Positions 43,712-55,099 of a stretch of 64,000 nt of DNA are shown piece by piece (positions within the stretch are counted from its first letter, which is position 1; each line of letters starts with the position of its first letter). Position numbers and translations under genes: made by a program. Origin of the DNA: Candidatus Rhodobacter oscarellae (lineage in GTDB: Bacteria; Pseudomonadota; Alphaproteobacteria; Rhodobacterales; Rhodobacteraceae); the NCBI RefSeq assembly GCF_001078595.1, contig NZ_LFTY01000001.1, forward strand, positions 27,588-91,587. The letters run 5' to 3'. The notes beneath the pieces were generated by a model. It saw nothing but the letters and a program-made list of their open reading frames with translations, was not told where the DNA came from and searched no databases.

Positions 43712-44764
43712 AAGCGTTTCGACAAAAGTTTGAATCGGTTGGATTCCCACAGAGCTTGAACTGTGATTCACCTTGATAGGGAGGATCACATCATGCCAGC
43801 ACCATTGTCGACAGAACTGCGCGACCGCTTTGCGCGTTTGATCAGGGAAGGACTGTCCGGGAGAGAAGCCTCACGCCGCCTTCAGGTTTCTGCCGCCACT
43901 GGCGCTCGATGGGCCGGTCGAATCCGGAGTACCGGGGCTGCCACTGTTGCACTGATGGGACGTCCTGCGGGATCGGGCAAGCTGGCCGACCATATAGAGT
44001 TCTTTAGGGAGTTGGTGACGCAGGACCCGGACATCACGTTATTCGAACTGCGTGATGCACTCGCTGATGCGGAAGGGGTTGCGGTCCATCATTCCGCCAT
44101 TGCGGGGTTGCTCAAGCGCCTCGGCTTCACGCACAAAAAAAGTCGTTGGTGGCCTCCGAGCGCCGCCATGCCAAGGTAAGGCGACGGCGGGCTGATTGGT
44201 TTGCTCATCGCATTCCGGCCGTCGGGGCCTCACCGGATCGTGTTGTCTTCATTGACGAAACCGCCGTGAAGACGAACCTCACGCGGCTACGGGGCTGGGC
44301 GTCACGCGGCGAGCGCCTGACCATGGACGCGCCCTTCGGCAGTTGGGGGACGCAGACACTGATTGCCGGTCTGAGCTATGATGCGCTGATCGCACCCTGG
44401 GTCATCAAAGGCGCAATGGACGGTCCTGCTTTTGCCGCCTACATCCGCGAAGTGCTGGTGCCCGAAATCACACCCGGCACGGTGGTGATTCTCGACAACC
44501 TGGCCACGCATCGCAACAAGGAAGCAGCAGCCGCGCTAAAGGCGCATGGCTGCTGGTTTCTGTACCTGCCGCCACACTCCCCAGACCTCAACCCGATTGA
44601 ACAAGCTTTCTCGAAGCTCAAGGCCCATCTCCGACGGATCGGAGCACGCTCGTTCACATCCGTCTTCAAAGCCATCGGTGAAATCTGTGACCTGTACGAT
44701 CCGGAAGAATGCTCGAACTACTTCAAGGCCGCTGGATATGTCTCAAACTAATGTCGAAACGCTC
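43712..44764 (+). mobile_element. IS630-family insertion sequence, apparently complete
   Basis: 1053 bp flanked by TA on both sides (43710-43711 and 44765-44766), the target duplication of IS630/Tc1 elements. Terminal inverted repeats: left AAGCGTTTCGACAAAAGTTT and right (reverse) GAGCGTTTCGACATTAGTTT. Carries one transposase in two overlapping frames. Insertion is exactly in the TAG stop codon of the downstream hydrolase gene. Confidence 0.88.
43793..44751 (+). CDS. IS630-family transposase, two frames joined by a -1 frameshift
   Basis: Frame one (43793-44179) has the N-terminal helix-turn-helix: LSTELRDRFARLIREGLSGR, EASRRLQVSAATGARW. Frame two covers the DDE catalytic core: VVFIDETAVKTNL (D), VVILDNLATHRNK (D) and SPDLNPIEQAFSKLK (E). 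The join is the A7 run in CACAAAAAAAGTC (44135-44141), a slippery site for programmed -1 frameshifting known in IS630 relatives. The fused protein would be about 319 residues with all three acidic residues, so the transposase is probably functional. Confidence 0.88.
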
Positions 44765-45702
44765 TAGGTGTCCAGGAACGCCTTGATATTGCGCGACACT
44801 TCAGGCGCGCGCAGATAGCCGTAGGACTTGTGGTAGTTCGGCTCTTTCGAGAGCCCGACATAGGCGTTCTCGACCAAGTCATCGACCACGCGGACGCCGT
44901 CACGATTGGCCGAGAAATCGTCGCGCAGGTGCCCGTCTATGGCGACCACATCGCGCCGGTCCCAGTAGTTGACCCAGGCGCCGCGCACCACGGAGGGCGT
45001 GCGCACGGCGTCACGCTCGCCGCCGATCATGCGCCGCACATAGGGCAACCCCAGGGGAGAGCCAATCGTGGCGAGCTGCGCCAGGCGATAATCCGGCTCG
45101 CGCTGGCCAAGGTCGCGCAGCACGTCATAGGCAATGATCGTGCCCATGGAATGCGCAATCAGCATGATCTCCTTGCCCCGGTGCCGCTCTAGCGCCTCGA
45201 TCAGATCCGCCTGAAGCACCATGCGCGCCAGTTGCATTGTCTTCGGCTCCGCGCGGTTCAGGATCTCGCGATTGGTATCGTAATAGAAATCAAGGTCTTT
45301 CAGGTGGCGCTGCAGGATCGCGCTTGCCAGCCCGTCCGTGCCCAGCCGCTGCCGCGCCAGGTCCGCCAGCCCACCCAGTAGGCTCGAGCCGCCGATGCGC
45401 ACCATATCCACCAGCCCAGCGTCATAGTCGTTTAGCTCTTCCGTCGCCTCGATATAGGGCTCGGTGTTGAAGAGGTCGTCGAACTCGAACCCCTGCTCGT
45501 TATGCAATGAGTGAAGGTAGAGCAGGTCCGCCCAACACACCATGTCGAATTCGAACACCGCGTCTGGCATGCCGCAGGTCTTTGCAAGGCCCTCCTGGAT
45601 GGCAGACTTCCACCACTTTTCGAGAACCGATTTCTTGGGCTTATTGGCCAGACCGTGGATACCGATGATCACTTTTGACATAAGAGGAACCCTTTTGCAC
45701 AA
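44764..45702 (-). CDS. Cytoplasmic alpha/beta-hydrolase
   Basis: 312 residues. The N-terminal VIIGIHGLANKPKKSVLEKW carries the oxyanion His-Gly; the nucleophile elbow is IMLIAHSMGTIIAYDVLRD (Ser in AHSMG) near residue 190. A helical middle insertion (residues about 45-160) is not typical of small lipases. No signal peptide. The likely start is ATG at MSKVIIGIHG (eight codons in). The stop codon is shared with the IS insertion and remains TAG. Substrate unknown. Confidence 0.78.
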   Translation of the reverse strand: MCKRVPLMSKVIIGIHGLANKPKKSVLEKWWKSAIQEGLAKTCGMPDAVFEFDMVCWADLLYLHSLHNEQGFEFDDLFNTEPYIEATEELNDYDAGLVDMVRIGGSSLLGGLADLARQRLGTDGLASAILQRHLKDLDFYYDTNREILNRAEPKTMQLARMVLQADLIEALERHRGKEIMLIAHSMGTIIAYDVLRDLGQREPDYRLAQLATIGSPLGLPYVRRMIGGERDAVRTPSVVRGAWVNYWDRRDVVAIDGHLRDDFSANRDGVRVVDDLVENAYVGLSKEPNYHKSYGYLRAPEVSRNIKAFLDT

Positions 45703-45896
45703 ATAACTTTAGGGTTGATATTATGACGGCGGAGGCACGCAGAGGCAAGTGTGGGGGCGCTTCGCAAGGGCAAACCGGTGAGCGACTCAAATCCCGGTTT
45801 TGCGCAAACTCGCGACATCAGATGTGCCAGAACCAATGCGGCGAAGCCGCCCGAGCTTGCCGCGCGGCAGCGGCTCCACTCAAACATGTGAACGTG

Positions 45897-47069
45897 TCAC
45901 GGCAAGAGCGCCCTTGCCTCCTCCCAAACACGCGCAACCGGGCCGCCGAAATACACGTCGCGCACATGCATCGGCGCGATCAGCTGCGCCGCCACAAACA
46001 GCCCCGTCAACAGGAAGGCATTCAAGCGTCGGACCAATCGGACCCGCCCCAAGCGGATCGCCACCGCGAACAGCAGGAACGCGGCGAACACATGAAAGCT
46101 GATCCAGCGCCCATGATCCGTGGACACCGCAAATAGCGGCAGGAACAGCAGGAACGGCAGGATGATCAACGCGGCGCAGAGCCGCCGCGCATCGGTGAGA
46201 TAGGCGACATAGGCGAACGGGGCGACGCTGGCCGCGTAGGCCAGCAGGAACCAGAACATCAACTCGGGCGTGGTGCGGGAATAGACAAAGTCGAACCCAT
46301 GGACCGCGTCGTATTCCAGCCAGCGGATCGCGCCCTGGCACATATGCTCGGCCACGCCGCGCTCCAAAAGAGGCGCGCAGACCGTCATGAAGTCCTCAAC
46401 CCTGCTGCTGCCCATGGCGCTTAGGAACAACAACAGCGCCGCGGTGCTGGTAAGCGAGAGCAGCACGACCTTGCCGCGCGCGCCCGGTGTGCCGGGCGCC
46501 AGACAGAGCACGCCCCAAAACACCGGCAGGAACAGCAAGAGCGCCTCATGCGCGGCCGCCGCGACGAGAAACAGCGCGCAGCCTAGGGCCGTCCACACTA
46601 GGCTCGGGCGGATCACCCCCTGCGCGAACAGCAGCAGCGCGGCGAAGGCCAACATCTCTTTTCGCGCAGAGCCCAGCGGGTCCGTCACCCAGAACGCCAT
46701 GAAGAACGCCGGAGAAAGCGCCAGGATCAACGGCGCGGCGCCGCCCGCCGACAGCGCCAATCGCAGTGAAAGCACGTAGACGAGCGCAACCACGACCACC
46801 TGGACCACGATCACCAAGAGCACCGGATCCATGGCCAAGGCATCCGACATCGGCAGGATGACATCCCCGGCAAAGCTGCGGCGGACGGGGCCGTTCTGGC
46901 CATTGATCAGCCAGTCGCCCTGCTTCCAGGAATGCCCGCCCGCGCGGTAATCCAGCACGAGGTTGTAGACAAAAAAGAGGTAGCTGAGCGGCGCCAGCAC
47001 CAGCAGCCAGAGCCGCAGAAGCCCCTCGGTGTTCAGCCACCCAATCCGCTTGCCTAACGACGCCGTCAT
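45897..47069 (-). CDS. Multi-spanning membrane protein, possibly glycosyltransferase-like
   Basis: 390 residues with about ten hydrophobic helices, e.g. LLVIVVQVVVVALVYVLSLR, LVWTALGCALFLVAAAAHEA and FAYVAYLTDARRLCAALIIL. It opens with a soluble patch (VRRSFAGDVILPMSDALA) that recalls EpsG or GT-C polymer-synthesis proteins. I cannot assign a family. Same strand and neighbour of the secreted esterase gene, 57 nt apart. Confidence 0.65.
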   Translation of the reverse strand: MTASLGKRIGWLNTEGLLRLWLLVLAPLSYLFFVYNLVLDYRAGGHSWKQGDWLINGQNGPVRRSFAGDVILPMSDALAMDPVLLVIVVQVVVVALVYVLSLRLALSAGGAAPLILALSPAFFMAFWVTDPLGSARKEMLAFAALLLFAQGVIRPSLVWTALGCALFLVAAAAHEALLLFLPVFWGVLCLAPGTPGARGKVVLLSLTSTAALLLFLSAMGSSRVEDFMTVCAPLLERGVAEHMCQGAIRWLEYDAVHGFDFVYSRTTPELMFWFLLAYAASVAPFAYVAYLTDARRLCAALIILPFLLFLPLFAVSTDHGRWISFHVFAAFLLFAVAIRLGRVRLVRRLNAFLLTGLFVAAQLIAPMHVRDVYFGGPVARVWEEARALLP

Positions 47070-47126
47070 TCTGCCGGGCTAGAGGCAAACGCGCCAAGGT
47101 GCAACGAGCGCCCCCGCGCGACCACG

Positions 47127-47906
47127 CTAGCGCAGCCCCAGGATTTCGCCCACTTGTATCGGGATCCAGTCATGCGGAATGAAATGCCCGCCGGGGTGCA
47201 CATCCAGCACCACCTTGCCGTCAGCACAATCCCACCGCGTGCGCTCAAACGTCAGAAAGGGCCGCGCGTTCCAGGCGCCCTCGGAAACGCCCTCGCCACA
47301 GCCCATCCGCTGCCGCCAAAGGGCCACCGGATAGGTCTGATCGCCGCCAGGGCCCATCGGGAAGGCCAAGACCCCGTCACCCAGGCCGAACACCTGCCGC
47401 ATCTCTCGCGGCGCGCGGGCGCAGGTCTCGCGCTGCGACAGCGTGCCCGAAACCGCCAGAAGCCCGGCCACGGCGACGCGGCTCTCGCAGACAAACCGCC
47501 AGGCCATGTTCGCGCCCCAAGAATATCCCGACACGAAGATGTTTTGGCGATCGATGGGATAGCGCTTGGCCACGTCCGCAAGCACCGCCTCGGCAAAGTC
47601 AGTGTCACGAGAGCCGGGGCGCCGGAACGCCCAGCTGCCGTTCAGCCCGTTCGGCGCGACCAGCAGCACATGCTCGGCCACGTAACCGACGGCAATGCGA
47701 CCGTGCCGGACCGTAAGGCTTCCCTGCCGACCCCAGCCGTGAAAGTGCAACAGAACCGGCAGCGGCGACACGCCGTCCCAACCATCGGGCACGCGCAGGT
47801 GATAGGATCTGTCGCCGACCGCGCAGGGCGTCTGCCCGGCGCACTCCGCTGCGGCTGCGGAGAGACCCACAAGGCATAGGAGCGCCGAAAGGAACAGTCT
47901 GGTCAT
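47127..47906 (-). CDS. Secreted PHB-depolymerase-like esterase (copy A)
   Basis: 259 residues. Leader LFLSALLCLVGLSAAAAECA; then the LpqC/PHB-depolymerase alpha/beta-hydrolase fold: GQTPCAVGDRSYHLRVPDGW, VLLHFHGWGRQGS (oxyanion), FVSGYSWGANMAWRF (nucleophile Ser) and a final GGHFIPHDW with the catalytic His. A second copy with the same CxxxTPCxVGxRxY start lies 7 kb to the right. Both likely act on extracellular polyesters, esters or glycans; the substrate is inference. Confidence 0.8.
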   Translation of the reverse strand: MTRLFLSALLCLVGLSAAAAECAGQTPCAVGDRSYHLRVPDGWDGVSPLPVLLHFHGWGRQGSLTVRHGRIAVGYVAEHVLLVAPNGLNGSWAFRRPGSRDTDFAEAVLADVAKRYPIDRQNIFVSGYSWGANMAWRFVCESRVAVAGLLAVSGTLSQRETCARAPREMRQVFGLGDGVLAFPMGPGGDQTYPVALWRQRMGCGEGVSEGAWNARPFLTFERTRWDCADGKVVLDVHPGGHFIPHDWIPIQVGEILGLR

Positions 47907-48046
47907 CGTTGCGCCCCTGCCGCCAGCCGCGGCGCATGCTCACCGCCTGCGCACCTAAGCGCATCGGGCCAGGCCTGTGCAATCCGAACCATCTGCTGGC
48001 GCGCGTCACATCTGTGTGACGCGCCGGCCCTGCATCTGGCCCAACT

Positions 48047-48376
48047 TCACGCGTCGGTGGTTTTCGCGACCTTGGCCTTCGCCGTTTTCTGCCGCATGCG
48101 CCGCGCCCAGGTCAGGTAGCGTTCCTCAAGGGCGTGTTCCGAGACCTTGAACGCCAGCCAACTCGCCAGCGACATTGCCCCCCAGACCAAGAGCTCTGCG
48201 ACCTGCCAAAGCGCGCCATGCATGATGGCCACCGCGCCGAATTCGCGGATGAACTCCAGCGCCGCCATGGCCTGGGTGAACAGGTTCACGGTGATCAGCG
48301 CGAAACAGGCGATGGCAAGGCCTGCAAACACAAAGATGCAAATGGCGGGCCAACGTGTTATGTCCAAAATGCGCAT
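48047..48376 (-). CDS. Small membrane protein with charged tail
   Basis: 109 residues, started at MRILDITRWPAICIFVFAGL. Two helices (WPAICIFVFAGLAIACFALI and ELLVWGAMSLASWLAFKV) and a basic C-terminus (RMRQKTAKAKVAK). Family not recognised. No close operon partner; the next genes run in other directions. Confidence 0.5.
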   Translation of the reverse strand: MRILDITRWPAICIFVFAGLAIACFALITVNLFTQAMAALEFIREFGAVAIMHGALWQVAELLVWGAMSLASWLAFKVSEHALEERYLTWARRMRQKTAKAKVAKTTDA

Positions 48377-48603
48377 GGGCTTAGGATAACCGCTTCGCGC
48401 AGCATGCGCAAAGCCCTTGCGGCGATCCACGCGGTGCAAGAATCGCCTCATATTTGGGACCCACGCCCCAAATGGGCATGCTCACGAAAAGTTCAGAAAT
48501 GATCACAAAACTGAGGCCTGGCAATCAGTTGATATGCGCTTTGTTCTGGTTCGGATAATGGTGCCCAGGCTGGTCACTCTCTGGCGGAACAAAAGGTCGA
48601 CGC

Positions 48604-49968
48604 ATGCTCATAGATATCTGCTCTTGCCCCACAAGCCTCACTGAACGTGAGGCGCTCGACGCCTGGAACGGCGTAGTGCTGGGCGTTCTGTCCCACGGGC
48701 AAGCAACCGGCGGCCATCTTTCGAACCTGCTCGAGCTGGCCCCGGGATTCGCAATGGGCCACGCGATGAAGGGCCTGGCCTGCCTGATGCTGGGCCGGTC
48801 CGAAATGCTGCCCCCTGCACGGGCGGCCGGCGCCGAGGCCCAGCGCGCACTGGCGCTTGGCGGCGCGACAGAGCGCGAACGGCTTTGGTGCCTTGCGCTA
48901 GAGGACTGGCTGCGTGGCAAGCCCAGCCAATCGGTGGCGCGGATGGAGGCGGCCCTGCGGATCGACCCCGCCGACACCATCAGCATGAAGCTCAGCCATG
49001 GCATTCGGTTCATGCTGGGCGATCACCACGGCATGCTGCGCTCTATCGGGCGCGTGCTGGGCGCCTATGATCAAACGCACCCGCTCTTCGGTTATGCGCT
49101 TGGCTGTCACGCCTTCGCGCTGGAGGAGACCGGCCAGTACCGCCAGGCCGAGATCACCGGGCTGCGCGGACTTGAGTTTAACACCGACGACGCTTGGGGG
49201 CTGCATGCGGTGGCGCATGTCTATGACATGACGCACCAGGTGGATCGCGGCATCGACCTGATCGAAAGCAACGCAAACGCCTGGGGCCATTGCAACAATT
49301 TCCGTTTCCACGTCTGGTGGCACAAGGCTTTGTTACACCTCGACAAGGGCGAGGTGGACGCCGTTCTGGACCTCTATGACACCAAGGTGCGCGACGAAAA
49401 GACCGACGACTACCGCGATTTCTCTAATGCAAGCTCGCTCTTGATGCGGCTAGAGCTTGAAGGCGTGGATGTGGGCGCGCGCTGGGTCGAACTGGCCGAG
49501 CTGGCCGAGAGCCGCACGGATGACGGCAGCCTGACCTTTGCGGATCTGCACTATATGCTGGCGCTGATCGGGGATGCGCGGCCCGACGCCGTGGCGCGGC
49601 TCAACCTCTCGGTGGCCAAGAACGCCAGGCAGGGCGACGACATGGCCGCCGTGATGCACCGCCCAGGCATGGCCACCGCCCAGGGCCTGGCGGCCTTCGG
49701 CGACGCACAATACGACGCCGCCTTTTCGCACCTCAAACACGCCCAGCGCGACTTTCAGGCGATGGGCGGGAGCCACGCGCAACGCGACATCTTCGAGCGC
49801 TTGACCATCGAGGCGGGCCTGCGCGCGGGGCGCCTGGCGGAAAGCGAGATGCTGATCCGCGCCCGCTCGGCGCTGCGCGACGGCGCCGCGGACGCATTCA
49901 CGGAAACGCGCTTGGCCGAGATCGCGCGGTTGAACGCGCTCGCCACCTCCTCTACTGCCGCCGAGTAA
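48604..49968 (+). CDS. TTC38-like tetratricopeptide protein
   Basis: 454 residues, matching the tetratricopeptide repeat protein 38 family: FAMGHAMKGLACLMLGRSEM, DQTHPLFGYALGCHAFALEE, AWGLHAVAHVYDMTHQVDRG (the conserved HAVAHVYEM-type repeat) and RFHVWWHKALLHLDKGEVDA. No signal peptide. Bacterial members are of unknown function. Precedes the opg operon by 21 nt on the same strand and may be its first gene. Confidence 0.8.
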   Translation: MLIDICSCPTSLTEREALDAWNGVVLGVLSHGQATGGHLSNLLELAPGFAMGHAMKGLACLMLGRSEMLPPARAAGAEAQRALALGGATERERLWCLALEDWLRGKPSQSVARMEAALRIDPADTISMKLSHGIRFMLGDHHGMLRSIGRVLGAYDQTHPLFGYALGCHAFALEETGQYRQAEITGLRGLEFNTDDAWGLHAVAHVYDMTHQVDRGIDLIESNANAWGHCNNFRFHVWWHKALLHLDKGEVDAVLDLYDTKVRDEKTDDYRDFSNASSLLMRLELEGVDVGARWVELAELAESRTDDGSLTFADLHYMLALIGDARPDAVARLNLSVAKNARQGDDMAAVMHRPGMATAQGLAAFGDAQYDAAFSHLKHAQRDFQAMGGSHAQRDIFERLTIEAGLRAGRLAESEMLIRARSALRDGAADAFTETRLAEIARLNALATSSTAAE

Positions 49969-49989
49969 TCCTGGAAATGACTGACTGAT

Positions 49990-51249
49990 ATGGCCGCCGC
50001 AGACCTCTCATTTGCCAACTCACCGCTCGCGCACGCAGCCGCGGCTGCGCCGCCGGCGTCCAAGCGCGACGTGCGGCTGGATTTCTTTCGGGGCGTGGCG
50101 ATGTTCATCATCCTGTTTGCCCACACGCCGGGGAACTGGTTCACCAGCTGGATCCCGGCGCGCTGGGGCTTCTCGGATGCGACCGAGATGTTCGTCTTCT
50201 GCTCTGGCATGGCCAGCGCCATCGCCTTTGGCGCGACCTTCGACCGGGCAGGCATGCTCTTGGGCAGCGCGCGGGTCGTCTACCGCGTCTGGCAGGTCTA
50301 CTGGGCGCATGTCGGGCTGTTTTTTGCCACCGTGGCGCTGGTGGTGTTCTTCACCGATCTGGACGTGAACACCAAGAATTACTGGGGCAACCTGAACCTC
50401 TGGATGCTGTTCGTGGAGGGCAAGAACTGGGAGAACCCCAACATCCTGTTCAGCTTCATGACGCTGCAATGGGTGCCGAACCTCTTCGACATCCTGCCGA
50501 TGTATATGGTGATCCTGGTGATGATGCCCGCGGTGATGCTGCTGCAGCGGGCGCATTTCGGGCTGGTGGTCGCGGCATCGGTGGTGATGTGGTTGTTCGC
50601 GCAGCGCAGCCTGACCGAGGCGCTTGGCCTGCCCTATCTGAACTTCACCGCCGAGCCCTGGGTTGGCGATGACGACTGGCAGCGGCGCTGGTTCCTCAAC
50701 CCCTTCGGCTGGCAGCTGGTGTTCTTCACGGGCTTTGCCTTCATGCGGGGCTGGATCCCCAAACCGCCGGTGAAAATGTGGCTTATCGCGGCCGCGGCCC
50801 TCATCGTGCTGGCCAACATCCCGCTGTCCAATATCGGGGTGCGCGAGTTCGGGTTCGAGTGGGCCCGTCAGTGGCGCGTCGACAACCCGCAATGGTTCTC
50901 TAAGACCGATTTCGGCGTGCTGCGCTATGTGCAGTTCCTGGCGCTGGCCTATCTGGGCTGGGTGATCGCGGGCGACAAGGGCGACCGTATCCGCGCCGGG
51001 ACAAGCGCGCTGGGGCGCGCCTGGGCGCCGATGCTGGCGATCATCCTCAAGGTCGGGCAGCAATCGCTGGCGGTCTTTGTGGTCTCGATCATCGTGGGCC
51101 GCCTGAACGGGTTCCTCTTGGACATCATCGGGCGCGACATCTGGACGATGGTGGGCATCAACTTCTTCGGCATGGCGCTGCTGGTGATCACCGCCTACGG
51201 CGCGGGCTGGTTCAAGGCGCAGCCCTGGCGCGCAAAGAGGCCCGGGTGA
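49990..51249 (+). CDS. opgC: OpgC membrane protein for periplasmic glucan modification
   Basis: Integral membrane acyltransferase-type protein (about ten helices) that adds succinyl groups to osmoregulated periplasmic glucans. The 419-residue sequence shows the OpgC start VRLDFFRGVAMFIILFAHTP, RWGFSDATEMFVFCSGMAS, then SFMTLQWVPNLFDILPMYMV. First of three overlapping genes (its stop TGA overlaps the next ATG), so the operon runs opgC-opgG-opgH. Length is normal. Confidence 0.92.
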   Translation: MAAADLSFANSPLAHAAAAAPPASKRDVRLDFFRGVAMFIILFAHTPGNWFTSWIPARWGFSDATEMFVFCSGMASAIAFGATFDRAGMLLGSARVVYRVWQVYWAHVGLFFATVALVVFFTDLDVNTKNYWGNLNLWMLFVEGKNWENPNILFSFMTLQWVPNLFDILPMYMVILVMMPAVMLLQRAHFGLVVAASVVMWLFAQRSLTEALGLPYLNFTAEPWVGDDDWQRRWFLNPFGWQLVFFTGFAFMRGWIPKPPVKMWLIAAAALIVLANIPLSNIGVREFGFEWARQWRVDNPQWFSKTDFGVLRYVQFLALAYLGWVIAGDKGDRIRAGTSALGRAWAPMLAIILKVGQQSLAVFVVSIIVGRLNGFLLDIIGRDIWTMVGINFFGMALLVITAYGAGWFKAQPWRAKRPG

Positions 51250-52774
51250 TGCTGCGGCGCGAGTTCATAGCAAGCCTTGCGGCCTTGGTCGCCACGCCCG
51301 GCCTTGCGCAGGAAAGCGTCGAGCCCGGTCTGCAAACCAAGGGCAATGGCATGCCCTTCGACGCGCAGGGCGTGGTCGATCTGGCCCGCGGGCTGAGCCG
51401 CCACAACTACCGAGCGCCGCGCCGGGTGCCCACGGCCTGGACGGATATCTCCTACGAGGATTACGTCTCGATCTGGTTCGACGGGCGCAACGCGCTTTGG
51501 GAGGGCCAGGACGAGACGCCGCTGCGCATGGATGTCTTCGCGCCGGGTCTCTACTTTCCTAACCCCATCGACATCTATGTGGTCGAGGAGGGCGTGGCGC
51601 GATCCTTGGCCTTCGATCTGGGCGTCTTTGACAAGACCGACAAGTTTCCCGACCTGCCTATCGACGAGACCCTTGGCTATTCCGGCCTGCGCCTGCGCGC
51701 CGAGCTGGAAAAGCCCGGCATCTACCAGGAGTTCGCCGTCTTCCAGGGCGCCAGTTATTTCCGCGCGATCGGCACCGGCGACATCTACGGCACCTCGGCC
51801 CGCGGGCTGGCCATCGACACCGCCGAGCCGCAGGGCGAGGAGTTCCCCGAGTTCCGCGCCTACTGGCTGGAAAAGCCCGCCCCCGGCGCGCCGAGCTTCA
51901 CCCTGCATGCGCTGCTGGACAGCCCCAGCTGCACCGGCGCCTACACGTTCCAGATCACCCCCGGCGCGCCCCTGACGATGGAGGTCACCGCGCGGGTCTT
52001 CCCACGCCGCGATTGCGACAATATCGGGATCGCGCCGCTGACCTCGATGTTCCAATACGATCAGACCAACCGGCACATGTTCGCAGATTTCCGCCCCGCA
52101 GTGCATGACGCGGACGGTCTATTGATGCTCAACGGCGCGGGCGAGACGATCTGGCGCCCGCTGGCCAACCCCAAGGCACTGCAGGTCAGCGCCTTCGTGG
52201 ATGAGAACCCGCACGGCTTCGGCCTTATGCAACGGGCGCGCAAGTTTAGCGACTTTGCGGATTTGCAGGCCCTGTACCACCGCCGCCCGGGCGTGTGGAT
52301 CGAGCCGTTGGAGGGTTGGGGCAAGGGCACGGTCTCGCTGATCGAGATCCCAACGCCGTCTGAGATCTACGACAATATCGTCTGTTATTGGCGCCCGGAG
52401 GGCGGGCTGGGCCGCGGCTCTGAGGCCGAGTTCCGCTATCGCCTGACCTGGGGCGACGAGACCGCTTATGGCCAAGGCCTAGAGGTGCTGAACACCATGA
52501 TCGGCGCGGCGTTTGAGAACAACGGCACCATCGTGGCGATTGACTTTGCCCCCGGCGAGGGCGTGCCCGAGGACCTAAGCGAGATCACCAAGGTGATCCA
52601 GGCCAGCGCGGGCGAGGTCTCCACCGGGGTCCTGCAGCGCAACCCCGAGACCGGCGGGCCGCGGCTCGCGTTCAAGTTCCACCCCGGCGACGAGAAGCTG
52701 ATTGAGTTCCGCGCGCAGCTCCGTGTTGGAGACGCGGCGCTTAGCGAGGTCTGGCTTTACAGGTGGACCGCCGC

Positions 52775-52778
<4 letters not shown>
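51249..52778 (+). CDS. opgG: Periplasmic glucan biosynthesis protein OpgG
   Basis: Periplasmic protein that shapes or branches the beta-glucan made by OpgH. About 509 residues. Tat/Sec-like leader MLRREFIASLAALVATPGLA; MdoG domain with LARGLSRHNYRAPRRVPTAW, LGYSGLRLRAELEKPG, TSMFQYDQTNRHMFADFRPA and DENPHGFGLMQRARKFSDFA (RARxFxDFxD is a family hallmark). ATG 51249 is preferred to an in-frame GTG three bases earlier. Coupled to both neighbours by overlapping start and stop codons. Confidence 0.94.
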
Positions 52779-54664
<1,886 letters not shown>

Positions 54665-54786
54665 GGCGGCACGCGCCAGCCCTAGGGCCAAGTCAGAGCC
54701 CTCGGAGAGCGATTGGACCCAGGGGCCATGGCAATGGAGAATGGTTGGCGAATGGAGTGATCTGGCCAATCCGCGGCAAGACTACG

Positions 54787-55080
54787 CTAAGATTGCCGCC
54801 GCCCCAACCGCCAGATAAGCGGCACCGCCAATGCCAGCAGCACCGGCGCGAAGGCGCGGTAGGTGACCTGCAGGTTGAACCCCAGATAGGACACCCAGGA
54901 TCCATTAAACAGCAGCAGGCTTTCCTCGATGCTCGACCCTGCAAACCCGGTGCCCGCGCTCACCGCCACCTGGATCGCAAAGAGCGACGCAGCCGCGCCC
55001 AAGAACCCAAAGACGCCCCAACGGATCGGCATCAAAGCCCCCAGGACAAGCCCGCCCAACGACATCACCAGGATCAGCAT
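54787..55080 (-). CDS. Small three-helix membrane protein
   Basis: 97 residues: LVMSLGGLVLGALMPIRWGV, FGFLGAAASLFAIQVAVSAG and a last helix around VLLALAVPLIWRLG ending in RRQS. Not recognised. It follows the second esterase gene on the same strand with a 19-nt gap, so the two may be expressed together. Confidence 0.5.
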   Translation of the reverse strand: MLILVMSLGGLVLGALMPIRWGVFGFLGAAASLFAIQVAVSAGTGFAGSSIEESLLLFNGSWVSYLGFNLQVTYRAFAPVLLALAVPLIWRLGRRQS

Positions 55081-55099
55081 CGCGCGCGCTCCCCCCTGC

